From: Bacteroidetes bacterium UBA2322
GTDB taxonomy: Bacteria > Bacteroidota > Bacteroidia > Chitinophagales > UBA2359
Reading direction: 5' to 3'
Assembly (NCBI GenBank): GCA_002345145.1
Contig: DDVC01000163.1
Location: 4,110 to 18,932, forward strand
Length of the DNA: 14,823 nucleotides
In this document: positions 1-8,039 of the stretch, one piece after another
How the letters are laid out: the number at the start of each line of letters is the position of its first letter
Numbering within the stretch: the first letter of the stretch is position 1
Program-made: the position numbers and the translations under genes
Notes under the pieces: generated by a model
What the model saw: only the letters and a program-made list of their open reading frames with translations
The model's database searches: none
What the model was told of the DNA's origin: nothing

Positions 1-42
1 CATAACTCATAACTCACAACTCACAACTCACAACTCACAACT
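1..42. repeat. Heptamer tandem repeat (AACTCAC)n
   Basis: About five and a half tandem copies of the 7-base unit AACTCAC. The first complete copy reads AACTCAT, and the last copy is cut to AACT before the sequence changes. The array touches the window edge, so its true length is unknown. It lies about 110 bases upstream of the first gene and outside its likely promoter. A simple satellite that could vary in length by slippage; no function is shown. Confidence 0.85.
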
Positions 43-79
43 TTCTCCTACTCGTCTTTTTTCTGTAAAATTTCCCTTT

Positions 80-113
80 TTTGCGGTTTATGCAGCGCAT
101 TTTAGTAGCTTTG
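80..113 (+). promoter_or_regulatory. Candidate Bacteroidota promoter for the lysyl-oxidase-like gene
   Basis: TAGCTTTG at 106-113 matches the Bacteroidota -7 consensus TANNTTTG exactly. A TTTG at 80-83 could be the -33 box, separated by 22 bases, near the upper end of usual spacing. The -7 box ends 40 bases before the ATG at 154, a plausible leader. This is a consensus match only; no transcription start is known. Confidence 0.5.
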
Positions 114-153
114 CATAAACATTTACCCTCCACAATTCTTTCGGCGCTTTTTT

Positions 154-2199
154 ATGAAACAATTTTACCTTTTAGTGTTGGTATGCCTCGTTGCAGGTCA
201 GGCGCTACATGGTCAGTGCAACACAAGCAATGCTACCGGTTGCCTGTGTCCGGGCGGAATAGACACCTGTAGTTTATACCCCGATTTAAAAATTACGGAG
301 TCCCTGCTACTGGAAGCCGCCCAAAACCCCGAAACCTTGGGCGAGCTGCGCGTGTCGGTTTCTACGCCCAATATCGGGTACGGACCGTTGCAGGTATTGT
401 CGTCTAATTATTTTGTTTGCGGAACCGATACCATTTACAGCCCGGGCGGCATGAGCGGTTATTGCCCCGATGGCGTTACCTATCCAAGCCAGCTTATAAA
501 ACAGCGGGTTTATCGCAAAGAAGGAAATACCATGATTAACTACGAACGCTGGGCAGGTTCCATGACCTACCACCCTACACACGGACACATGCACGTAGAT
601 GCTTGGTGCATTTTTTCTATCAGAACCCCTATAGCAGGTGTAACCGACCCCTTGCAGTGGCCCATAGTAGCAGAAGGTTCTAAAACGGGTTTTTGCCTTA
701 TGGATTACGGCTCATGCAATTACTACAACGGCTACTGCGTAAACGACAACGGACAGGTAGTAACCAGCAGTAATCAGGTAAACTACGGCTTGGGCGGCGG
801 CGAGTACTCATGCGGCTTTGACCAAGGCATTTCGGCAGGATTTACCGATATTTACCACCACTACCTCGAAGGTATGGGCATTACCATTCCGCCCGGTGTT
901 TGCAATGGTAATTATTACTTGGTAGTAGCCGTTGACCCCGAAAATCACTTTATAGAAACCAACGAGGATAACAACATTATGGCTGTACCTATAACCCTAA
1001 CAAAACAAAATGTACAGCCTACCAACCTCATAACCGCATCGGGAGCTACTACTTTTTGTCGGGGCGAAAGCGTTCAACTGCAAGCTACTGGCGGCGATTT
1101 GTTTTTATGGTCAAATGGCGAAACATCATCTTCTATCACTGCTACCGAACCCGGAGAGTATTGGGTAAATGTTGCCACTAATTGTTACTCCATAACCTCA
1201 CAATCTATAATGGTAAACGTGCTTGATGCCGATATAGAAGCCCTACAGCCCGATATGCCCACCGTAGTTTGCGAACCCACCCCCGTAACCATAACCGCTA
1301 CCGCACAAGGCACAATTGATTGGTTTGACTCGCCCGATGCTACCGAACCCATTTTTACCGGCGCTGCCTTTACCACCCCGCCCATAGCTGCTCCGGCTAC
1401 CTACTATGCCCAAAGTACGCAAGTTTTTGAGGGCAATGCATATTTTAACCCGCCGCACAACAATACCTTTGGAGGAGGTGGGGTTAATGCAGCCATTTAT
1501 AACGGATACCTCATTTTTGACGCCTATAAGCCGTTTACCCTCCAATCAATAAAAGTATATGCCACCGGCGAAGGCAACCGCACTTTTCAGGTGCGTAATG
1601 CCGATGGCAGCGTTATACAAGAAGTAACCGTTATGGTTCCTGCCGGCGAGAGCCGCGTAACCCTAAACCTTGAAGTGCCTACGGGCAGCAACCTGCAATT
1701 TGGTACCGCCACACACCCAAACATGCACCGTACCAATACCAACGTTGTTTTCCCCTATACCACTCCCGGACTACTTTCTATAAAGGGTTCTAATTATGAC
1801 GACCCTGCCAATAGCGCCTACTACTACTACTATTTTTACGATTGGGAGGTAAAAGAACCCGATTTTACCTGCTCCGGCATCCGCACACCTGTTAGCATTG
1901 GTTATGAATTTTGTACCGATGTTGTACCACCTACTGCCGCCGGTAATTTTGAGGTTACCGTAGCCCCCAATCCCTCTGCCGGCGCTTTTACCCTTTACCT
2001 TGCTGCCGTTCAGGGCGCTGATTACGCCGTAAAACTGTATAACCTTACCGGCGCTGTACTATACAGTACACAGGTTGCAAACACCGGAACGCTTACTCAG
2101 CTAAATATAACGCCTGAACATAAATTGCCCGCGGGTATTTACCTGCTTCAGGTAAACAACGGTTACCAAACCAAACACCATAAAGTGGTAGTACAGTAG
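154..2199 (+). CDS. Secreted lysyl-oxidase-like copper amine oxidase with T9SS C-terminal domain
   Basis: 681 residues. A signal peptide (about 1-21, ending HGQ) is followed by a lysyl oxidase fold at about 40-282. The copper motif HPTHGHMH supplies His140, 143, 145 and 147. KTGFC places Lys177, and GFTDIY places Tyr234, where human LOX has Lys320 and Tyr355, the pair that forms the lysyl tyrosylquinone cofactor. NEDNN near 270 matches the end of the human domain. Next come an Ig/PKD-like domain (about 292-356), a second Ig-like segment (about 366-422), a beta-sandwich module with a run of tyrosines (about 423-585), and a T9SS type A sorting domain (about 598-681, with APNPSAG and LPAGIYLLQV). 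Family members oxidise primary amines to aldehydes, releasing ammonia and peroxide; the substrate here is unknown. The protein is probably exported to the cell surface through T9SS. A terminator hairpin follows, so it is probably monocistronic. Confidence 0.85.
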   Translation: MKQFYLLVLVCLVAGQALHGQCNTSNATGCLCPGGIDTCSLYPDLKITESLLLEAAQNPETLGELRVSVSTPNIGYGPLQVLSSNYFVCGTDTIYSPGGMSGYCPDGVTYPSQLIKQRVYRKEGNTMINYERWAGSMTYHPTHGHMHVDAWCIFSIRTPIAGVTDPLQWPIVAEGSKTGFCLMDYGSCNYYNGYCVNDNGQVVTSSNQVNYGLGGGEYSCGFDQGISAGFTDIYHHYLEGMGITIPPGVCNGNYYLVVAVDPENHFIETNEDNNIMAVPITLTKQNVQPTNLITASGATTFCRGESVQLQATGGDLFLWSNGETSSSITATEPGEYWVNVATNCYSITSQSIMVNVLDADIEALQPDMPTVVCEPTPVTITATAQGTIDWFDSPDATEPIFTGAAFTTPPIAAPATYYAQSTQVFEGNAYFNPPHNNTFGGGGVNAAIYNGYLIFDAYKPFTLQSIKVYATGEGNRTFQVRNADGSVIQEVTVMVPAGESRVTLNLEVPTGSNLQFGTATHPNMHRTNTNVVFPYTTPGLLSIKGSNYDDPANSAYYYYYFYDWEVKEPDFTCSGIRTPVSIGYEFCTDVVPPTAAGNFEVTVAPNPSAGAFTLYLAAVQGADYAVKLYNLTGAVLYSTQVANTGTLTQLNITPEHKLPAGIYLLQVNNGYQTKHHKVVVQ

Positions 2200-2224
2200 C
2201 AACCCTACTGCCCACTCAATGCCG

Positions 2225-2261
2225 CAAAGCCGCCTCCGCATCATGTTAGGGGGCGGCTTTG
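2225..2261 (+). terminator. Terminator hairpin after the lysyl-oxidase-like gene
   Basis: A 13-pair stem (2225-2237 with 2249-2261, one G-T pair) encloses an 11-base loop. It begins 25 bases after the stop codon. The stem is GC-rich and ends in TTTG, but the following T-tract is weak. It separates the secreted enzyme from the envelope operon. Confidence 0.65.
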
Positions 2262-2348
2262 TAGTGTTACCAAACCCGTATCGGGCAATCCTAACCTGCA
2301 CATTGCAATAAGTAGGGGCATATTTTACCAATATCGGGGTAAAGCGTT

Positions 2349-2356
2349 TATCTTTG
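2349..2356 (+). promoter_or_regulatory. Candidate -7 promoter box for the uppS operon
   Basis: TATCTTTG matches TANNTTTG and ends 47 bases before the uppS GTG. It follows the upstream terminator hairpin, where an operon promoter would be expected. I see no convincing -33 TTTG at the usual distance, so support is moderate. Confidence 0.4.
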
Positions 2357-2403
2357 CGGTTTGTTTTGATAGGAATTGCTTCACCCACCTTACAGCCGCA
2401 AAC

Positions 2404-3159
2404 GTGAGCTACAAAGAGCAGATAAACTTAACCCATTTGCCACAGCATCTTGCCATAATCATGGACGGCAACGGTCGCTGGGCAAAACAACAGGGCAAAA
2501 ACCGCATTTTTGGTCATCATAAAGGCGTTGATGCCGTAAGAACCACCGCCGAAACCTGCGCCAACTTGGGTATCCCGTACCTAACCCTATACGCTTTTTC
2601 AACCGAAAACTGGGGCAGACCCTCCTTTGAGGTAAACGCCCTTATGGAATTATTGGTACACACCATAAAAAAAGAAATTGCAACCCTGCATAAAAACCAA
2701 ATCAGGCTTCAGGCAATAGGTAATTTGCAAATGCTGCCTCCCAAATGCCTACGCGAACTGAATGTAGGTATAGAACAAACCAAAAACAACCAACGGCTTA
2801 CCCTTACCTTAGCCCTCAGTTACAGCTCGCGCTGGGAAATAACCCAAATGGTTAAAAACATCAGCCACTTGGTGCAACAAGGAAAACTCAACCCCGATGA
2901 CATTACCGAGCAGGTAATAACCCAACACCTTTGTACCAACCAATTGCCCGACCCCGAACTGCTCATCAGAACCAGCGGCGAGCAGCGCATCAGCAACTTC
3001 CTCCTCTGGCAAATTGCCTACTCCGAACTCTATTTTACCGATATTTTTTGGCCCCAGTTTGACCAAGAACAGTTATACAAGGCAATTTACCATTTTCAAC
3101 AGCGCGACCGCCGTTTCGGAAAAATAAATCCCGATGATACCCACACATCGGGGCAATAG
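2404..3159 (+). CDS. uppS: Isoprenyl transferase (undecaprenyl diphosphate synthase)
   Basis: 251 residues, a normal length for cis-prenyltransferases. These enzymes add isopentenyl units to farnesyl diphosphate to make undecaprenyl diphosphate, the lipid carrier for peptidoglycan and surface glycans. The N-terminal IIMDGNGRWA holds the catalytic Asp21. YAFSTENW (63-70) and the C-terminal block LLIRTSGEQRISNFL (Arg189, Arg195, Ser197) bind diphosphate, and Glu208 corresponds to the metal-binding Glu213 of E. coli. The motif written NYGGR in E. coli is SYSSR here, which I believe is common in this phylum. The start is GTG; the MDGNGR motif begins only about 20 residues in, so this start gives a standard N-terminus. 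It is the first gene of the envelope cluster, 50 bases before bamA. Confidence 0.95.
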   Translation: MSYKEQINLTHLPQHLAIIMDGNGRWAKQQGKNRIFGHHKGVDAVRTTAETCANLGIPYLTLYAFSTENWGRPSFEVNALMELLVHTIKKEIATLHKNQIRLQAIGNLQMLPPKCLRELNVGIEQTKNNQRLTLTLALSYSSRWEITQMVKNISHLVQQGKLNPDDITEQVITQHLCTNQLPDPELLIRTSGEQRISNFLLWQIAYSELYFTDIFWPQFDQEQLYKAIYHFQQRDRRFGKINPDDTHTSGQ

Positions 3160-3209
3160 TAGCCCTTCAATATCGTTCTTTATCTGCTTTTATCTAACGA
3201 ATCTCCCGC

Positions 3210-5879
3210 ATGATGCATCGCACATCAATCCAACTGTTTACCACTTTATTACTGCTCAGCCTTTTTATTGCCCTGCCAAATGCCCTTAAAGCACAAGATA
3301 CACTGGCGCTGCCTCCGGTAATCAGTTATGAAAAACCCACCACCTACGAAATAGGCGGCATAACCGTTACCGGCACTAAATATGTAGATGATATTGTGCT
3401 TTTATCCTACACAGGGTTAAATGTAGGCGATAAAATCTCTATTCCGGGCGATGATATTCCCATTGCCATCAAATCGCTTTGGCGACAGGGGCTGTTTGCC
3501 GATGTAAAAATAGTGGCTACCCGTATCATTAACGAGGTTATCTTCTTAGAAATAAAACTTACCGAACGCGTTAGGTTATCTAAATACAATTTTAAAGGCG
3601 TAAAAAAAGGCGAAGAAGACGACCTTCGGGAGCAACTTAACCTCATCAGAGGGCGCATTGTTACCCAAAACCTCATAAACAATGCCCGAAACAGTATCTT
3701 TAAATACTATCGTAAAAAGGGCTTCCTTAATGCCACCGTAGAAATTACCGAAACCCCCGACCCGCAATTTAACAACAGTGTAACGTTAACTTTTGATGTT
3801 ACAAGGGGAGCTAAGGTGAAAATTAACGAAATTCAGTTTGTAGGCAACCAAAACGTGGCTTCCCGAAGCCTTAAAAAACAACTAAAAGAAACCAAAGAAC
3901 GTTTGCGCTTAAATAAAAAAGCGCCCTCCATAATGGCGCAAGACCTCAAAAAAACCAACCCTATTAACCTATTGGCTAACCTTTCGCCCATTAACATATT
4001 TTCATATATAGATGAAAATATCTTTCGGTTTAAACTATTTACTACCTCCAAGTTTATAGAAGATGAGTTTGAAGCCGACAAACAAAAGCTAATTGAATTT
4101 TACCACGAAAAAGGCTACCGCGATGCACGGGTTATTGCCGATACCATTTATGTTGTTGATGACAGAAACATAAACCTCGAAATTAAAATAGAAGAAGGCA
4201 ACCGCTACTACATACGCGATATTGCCTGGCGCGGAAACACCAAATACTCCGATGACCACTTGGGCTCTATACTAAACATAGAAAAAGGCGACCCCTACAA
4301 CCGCAAACGCTTAGAAATGCGCCTGTCTATGGACCCAAACGGAAACGACGTAAGCTCGCTGTATATGGACGATGGTTACTTGTTTTTTAACGTTACCCCT
4401 ATTGAAAAAGCCATTGTAGGAGATTCTATTGACTTAGTGATTAACGTATATGAGGGTCCGCAGGCTACCATAGACAAAATAATCATTAAAGGCAACGACA
4501 AAACCAATGAACACGTAATCAGGCGAGAGCTTAGAACCGTACCCGGCAACAAATTCAGTCGTTCCGATATTATCCGCTCACAACGCGAAATTGCCAACTT
4601 AGGTTACTTTGACCCCGAACAAATAGGCATTAACCCCACACCCAACCCCGCAAAAGGTACAGTGGACATAGAATACACCGTAGCCGAAAAATCATCAGAC
4701 CAGTTAGAGCTATCGGCAGGCTGGGGAGGTAATACCATTGTGGGAAGCGTGGGTGTTGCATTTAACAACTTTTCGCTTAGAAACATTACCAATAAAAGCG
4801 CTTGGCGACCCCTGCCCAGTGGAGACGGACAGCGACTAAGTGTGCGCTTCCAATCTACCGGACGCGCTTTTCAGTCTTTAAATGCCTCCTTTACCGAGCC
4901 TTGGTTGGGTGGTAAACGCCCCAATGCCCTTACCGTCAGCGTTTTTACCAACCGCAGCTTCCGCAATTTCTTTGTTGCCAATCTTGCCGAAAACCAACGC
5001 GAAATCCTCTATATTGCCGGCGCATCGGTAGGTTTAGGACGCCGCTTAACCTGGCCCGATGACAACTTTAGCGCACAGGTAACCTTAAATTACCAGCGGT
5101 TTATCCTGCAAAACTGGCGTTCCGATTTTATCTTTAACAACGGTCAATCAAACAACCTAAGCCTAAACTTTACAGTAGCCCGATTCTCCTTAGACCAACC
5201 CATTTACCCGCGAAGCGGCTCTAATATAAGCCTGTCTGTACAGGCAACGCCGCCCTATTCTGCGCTTTTCAGCCCCGATGTAGATTTTAGTGAGGTTTCT
5301 CAATCGCGCCGCTACAAATGGGCAGAATACCACAAGTGGAAATTTAAATCGGAGTGGTTCACCTCTTTGGGCAAAAAATTAGTGTTGCGAACTTCTGCCA
5401 AAATGGGAGCTATGGGCTTCTATAACCCCGATATAGGGCACTCACCCTTTGAACGCTTTGAAGTAGGAGGCGATGGCATTGCTAACTTTAACTTGTTTGG
5501 TAAAGACATTATAGCCCTCCGCGGTTATGATAACACCGAAATAACCCGAAGAACCACCAATACCGGACACCCGTTTTATGCCAAATATACCGTAGAACTT
5601 CGCTACCCGCTAAGCCTAAACCCCAGTTCCACCATCTTTATGCTTGCCTTTGCCGAGGGCGGCAATTCATGGGCATCATTCAAACAGTTTAATCCGTTTG
5701 AGGTAAACAGGTCGGCAGGTTTGGGTTTGCGTGTATTCCTGCCCATGTTTGGTACGCTCGGATTTGACTACGGCGTAGGTTTCGACAAAACCATTCCCGC
5801 CGCCACTGATAACTCAATATGGCAGTACATCTCTAACAGAGGCAGATTTAATGTGGTATTGGGTATGGAACCGGAGTAA
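3210..5879 (+). CDS. bamA: Outer membrane protein assembly factor BamA
   Basis: 889 residues. The core of the machine that folds and inserts beta-barrel proteins into the outer membrane. A signal peptide (1-29, ending KAQ) precedes five POTRA-like domains at about 46-122, 123-203, 204-331, 332-417 and 418-495. The third carries an insertion of roughly 50 residues (about 228-280). The 16-strand barrel starts near 500 (LSAGWGG) and contains the loop-6 motif as IALRGYD (768-774), equivalent to VRGF/Y. The C-terminus ends NVVLGMEPE, without the terminal aromatic residue of the proteobacterial beta-signal. The first two codons are both ATG, so translation may begin at 3210 or 3213. It lies 50 bases after uppS and 97 before the first ompH. 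Bacteroidota BamA is also expected to help assemble T9SS outer-membrane parts. Confidence 0.95.
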   Translation: MMHRTSIQLFTTLLLLSLFIALPNALKAQDTLALPPVISYEKPTTYEIGGITVTGTKYVDDIVLLSYTGLNVGDKISIPGDDIPIAIKSLWRQGLFADVKIVATRIINEVIFLEIKLTERVRLSKYNFKGVKKGEEDDLREQLNLIRGRIVTQNLINNARNSIFKYYRKKGFLNATVEITETPDPQFNNSVTLTFDVTRGAKVKINEIQFVGNQNVASRSLKKQLKETKERLRLNKKAPSIMAQDLKKTNPINLLANLSPINIFSYIDENIFRFKLFTTSKFIEDEFEADKQKLIEFYHEKGYRDARVIADTIYVVDDRNINLEIKIEEGNRYYIRDIAWRGNTKYSDDHLGSILNIEKGDPYNRKRLEMRLSMDPNGNDVSSLYMDDGYLFFNVTPIEKAIVGDSIDLVINVYEGPQATIDKIIIKGNDKTNEHVIRRELRTVPGNKFSRSDIIRSQREIANLGYFDPEQIGINPTPNPAKGTVDIEYTVAEKSSDQLELSAGWGGNTIVGSVGVAFNNFSLRNITNKSAWRPLPSGDGQRLSVRFQSTGRAFQSLNASFTEPWLGGKRPNALTVSVFTNRSFRNFFVANLAENQREILYIAGASVGLGRRLTWPDDNFSAQVTLNYQRFILQNWRSDFIFNNGQSNNLSLNFTVARFSLDQPIYPRSGSNISLSVQATPPYSALFSPDVDFSEVSQSRRYKWAEYHKWKFKSEWFTSLGKKLVLRTSAKMGAMGFYNPDIGHSPFERFEVGGDGIANFNLFGKDIIALRGYDNTEITRRTTNTGHPFYAKYTVELRYPLSLNPSSTIFMLAFAEGGNSWASFKQFNPFEVNRSAGLGLRVFLPMFGTLGFDYGVGFDKTIPAATDNSIWQYISNRGRFNVVLGMEPE

Positions 5880-5888
5880 TTTTGAACT

Positions 5889-5908
5889 TGGGTTAAACTT
5901 TTAACCCA
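5889..5908 (+). other. Small hairpin between bamA and ompH
   Basis: Perfect 8-pair inverted repeat (TGGGTTAA, loop ACTT, TTAACCCA) starting 10 bases after the bamA stop. No T-run follows, so it is not a convincing terminator. It could stabilise the bamA mRNA 3' end, or partly attenuate, letting the ompH genes be expressed at a different level. Confidence 0.5.
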
Positions 5909-5976
5909 TTGCCAAAGTCTTATACAACAGAAAATAAGTACACAACATTTTAAATCAAACAAAAATACATAGCAAA

Positions 5977-6498
5977 ATGAAAAAAGTAGCAGTTTTTCTC
6001 GCTTTTATCTTTGCAGTGGCTCAGGTAGCTCAGGCACAAACTATCGGGTTTGTGGACAGCGAAGGTATTTTGGCTAAATTACCCGCTTACAAAAAAGCCC
6101 AGGATCAGGTAAACAGTATTGTGGACACATGGAATAAGGAAATTCAGCAGCGCTACAAAAACATAGACGATGCTTACAAATCCTTTCAGGCAGAACAGGT
6201 GCTGCTGAGCGCCACTGAAAAAGCCAAACGCGAACAGGAAATTGTGGATATGGAAAAACAAACCCGCGACCTCCAAAAACAACGCTTTGGACCCAACGGC
6301 GATTTGCAGGCAAAACGCGAAGAATTGGTAAAACCCATTCAAGACGAAGTATATGCCGCCCTTGAAAAAGTGGCTGCCCGTAAAAAAGTGGACTTTGTTT
6401 TTGACAAATCAGCCAGCGCCAACATGCTTTTTGCCAATCCTAAATTCGACCTCACCGATGATGTGCTGAAAGAATTAGGAATTTCGGGCGGTAAATAG
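5977..6498 (+). CDS. OmpH/Skp family periplasmic chaperone (first copy)
   Basis: 173 residues with a signal peptide (about 1-20, MKKVAVF to AQA). The mature start TIGFVDSEGIL is the typical OmpH/Skp beta strand followed by helix. About 45-115 is a charged helical stretch rich in Lys, Glu and Gln that would form the coiled-coil tentacle. The segment KKVDFVFDKSASANMLFANP (about 135-154) is the conserved closing strand of the family. Skp-like trimers hold unfolded outer-membrane proteins in the periplasm and deliver them to BamA, which fits the position directly after bamA. The start is ATG in an A-rich context without Shine-Dalgarno. The paired ompH genes probably arose by duplication and have since diverged. 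Confidence 0.9.
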   Translation: MKKVAVFLAFIFAVAQVAQAQTIGFVDSEGILAKLPAYKKAQDQVNSIVDTWNKEIQQRYKNIDDAYKSFQAEQVLLSATEKAKREQEIVDMEKQTRDLQKQRFGPNGDLQAKREELVKPIQDEVYAALEKVAARKKVDFVFDKSASANMLFANPKFDLTDDVLKELGISGGK

Positions 6499-6506
6499 TA
6501 CTTTTG
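6499..6506 (+). promoter_or_regulatory. Possible internal -7 promoter box before the second ompH
   Basis: TACTTTTG matches TANNTTTG. It begins immediately after the stop of the first ompH and ends 63 bases before the next ATG. No clear -33 box is visible. It could add transcription of the second ompH, but a chance match is possible in this T-rich gap. Confidence 0.25.
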
Positions 6507-6569
6507 CACCCTAAACACCCAAACCTTTGTATTTTTACTTAACTAAGCAGTAGTCAAATTTATTCACAC

Positions 6570-7079
6570 ATGAAAACTTCCTTTAAGTTTATTTTAGTTG
6601 CTTTTTGTTTATTTGCCTTTACCGGCGTTTTTGCCCAGTCTAAAATAGGGCACATCAACAGCGTTGATTTATTGAGCTCGCTCAATGAATGGAAAACAGC
6701 CCAAGTAGATTTGGAAACGTTTGCCAAAAAAATTCAGGAGCAATTAAAAGCAAAAGAAAAAACCGTTATAGACGAGTACAACGTTTTTGTGCAAAAAGTC
6801 CAAAACGGCGAACTTACCCCCAAGCAGCAAGATGAGCAACAACAATACTTTCAGCGCAAACAGGGAGAATTAGAACAAGACCAGGCTAAAGCTCAGCAAG
6901 ATTTAATGAAGAGAGAAGATGAAGTTACCGAGCCTGTTCGCAAAAAAGTAATTGATGCCATTAAAGCAGTTGCTGTTGAAAAGGGATATGGCTACATCAT
7001 AGACACCAGCACAGGCGCTACCTTGTATGCCTCGCCCGATGACGATATTACCGCTTTTGTAAAAGCAAAACTGCAATAA
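6570..7079 (+). CDS. OmpH/Skp family periplasmic chaperone (second copy)
   Basis: 169 residues with a signal peptide (about 1-22, MKTSFKF to VFA). The mature protein opens with QSKIGHINSVDLL, the OmpH/Skp first strand, then has a long helical stretch (about 40-125) dominated by Lys, Gln and Glu. The ending YGYIIDTSTGATLYASPDDD is the conserved C-terminal strand. The predicted role matches its neighbour: a periplasmic holdase for outer-membrane proteins going to BamA. It has only partial similarity to the first copy, mainly at the two ends, which suggests an old duplication. It is followed 30 bases later by a strong hairpin and is probably the last gene fully inside the bamA transcript. Confidence 0.9.
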   Translation: MKTSFKFILVAFCLFAFTGVFAQSKIGHINSVDLLSSLNEWKTAQVDLETFAKKIQEQLKAKEKTVIDEYNVFVQKVQNGELTPKQQDEQQQYFQRKQGELEQDQAKAQQDLMKREDEVTEPVRKKVIDAIKAVAVEKGYGYIIDTSTGATLYASPDDDITAFVKAKLQ

Positions 7080-7109
7080 TTTACCGTCCTTACTAATAAC
7101 CACTAAGAA

Positions 7110-7139
7110 AAGGCTTTTGCTTATTTAGGCAAAAGCCTT
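7110..7139 (+). terminator. Strong hairpin between the second ompH and murI
   Basis: A perfect 11-pair stem (AAGGCTTTTGC with GCAAAAGCCTT) and 8-base loop, followed by CTTCTTGTTT. It looks like an intrinsic terminator for the envelope operon. Only 11 bases separate it from the first possible murI ATG (7151) and 32 from the second (7172). murI must therefore depend on readthrough or a promoter inside this short region, or the hairpin acts as an attenuator. Confidence 0.7.
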
Positions 7140-7150
7140 CTTCTTGTTTA

Positions 7151-7993
7151 ATGCGTTCATTGCCTCCTTTTATGCTCTTGCCCTCGCACCCCATAGGCAT
7201 TTTTGACTCCGGCATAGGCGGGCTTACCGTTGCCCAGGCAATAGCCCAAATGCTGCCTAATGAGCAAATTATTTACTTTGGCGATACCGCACACATGCCC
7301 TATGGCGAAAAATCTGCCGAAGCTATCCAGCATTACTCGCTCAAAATAAGCGAGTTTTTACGCCAAAAACAGTGTAAAATTATTGTTATTGCTTGCAGTA
7401 CCGCATCGGCAGTGGCCTATGAATTGCTGCAAAGCCAACTGGGTCATAAAATTGACGTTATTAACGTAATAGACCCTGTGGTGAGAGCAGTTGCACAATC
7501 GGGTATCAATAGGGTAGGGGTTATTGCTACACAACGAACTACCAAATCGGGTGTTTACCCCCAAAAACTCCTTCAACATAACAACCAGATTTCCATTGCT
7601 GCCAAAGCTACCGGCTCTTTGGCATCGGTAATAGAGGAGGGTATGTTTAAAGACCCGCCTACCATGCAGGCTATTATGCGCTACTACCTCTCAAACGACC
7701 CCCAATTTACCCATATTGAAGGCATTATTTTGGGCTGCACCCACTACCCGCTTATAAAGCAGCACATCTTGCAACTATACAATAACCAAATACAGGTTTT
7801 TGATGCTACTGTAACCATTGCACACGAAGTAGAACAGGCATTAGCCCAACGCCAACTGCTAAGAGCCGATAAAGCCGACCCTCACCACCACTTTTACGTT
7901 TCCGATTTTACCCAGTCTTTTGAACAGGCTACCCAAATTTTCTTCGGAAAATACATTCATCTCAACCATTACCCAATTTGGGAGTTATTATAG
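7151..7993 (+). CDS. murI: Glutamate racemase
   Basis: 280 residues from the first ATG, or 273 from an ATG at 7172. The second is equally likely, because the conserved core GIFDSGIGGLTV begins close behind it. The enzyme interconverts L- and D-glutamate, supplying D-Glu for peptidoglycan in the cytoplasm. Visible motifs are Asp19-Ser20, YFGDTAHMPYGEKS (about 42-55), the first catalytic cysteine in ACSTASA (Cys82) and the second in GCTHYP (Cys196-Thr197-His198). The residue after Cys82 is Ser where most family members have Asn (ACNTA), a notable change next to the active site. All other expected motifs are present, so I still call it an active racemase. It sits at the end of the envelope cluster, behind the hairpin at 7110-7139. 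Confidence 0.93.
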   Translation: MRSLPPFMLLPSHPIGIFDSGIGGLTVAQAIAQMLPNEQIIYFGDTAHMPYGEKSAEAIQHYSLKISEFLRQKQCKIIVIACSTASAVAYELLQSQLGHKIDVINVIDPVVRAVAQSGINRVGVIATQRTTKSGVYPQKLLQHNNQISIAAKATGSLASVIEEGMFKDPPTMQAIMRYYLSNDPQFTHIEGIILGCTHYPLIKQHILQLYNNQIQVFDATVTIAHEVEQALAQRQLLRADKADPHHHFYVSDFTQSFEQATQIFFGKYIHLNHYPIWELL

Positions 7994-8039
7994 TCAATAT
8001 AAACCGGTGCATCTTTTTACCCCCACAAAAACACGTTTT

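Noticed and set aside
2818..2838. UppS motif SYSSR in place of NYGGR as a sign of altered function
   Set aside because: I recall the SYSSR-type motif in other Bacteroidota UppS proteins, so it is probably a lineage trait. All catalytic and diphosphate-binding residues are intact.
5844..5879. BamA missing its C-terminal aromatic residue as a truncation
   Set aside because: The barrel is complete and the last strand (RFNVVLG) is present. A short hydrophilic end is plausible for this phylum, and the length is normal.
7920..8039. A 40-residue N-terminal extension of the thioredoxin-fold protein
   Set aside because: It would overlap the murI 3' end by 74 bases and bury a clear signal peptide that begins at 8040.
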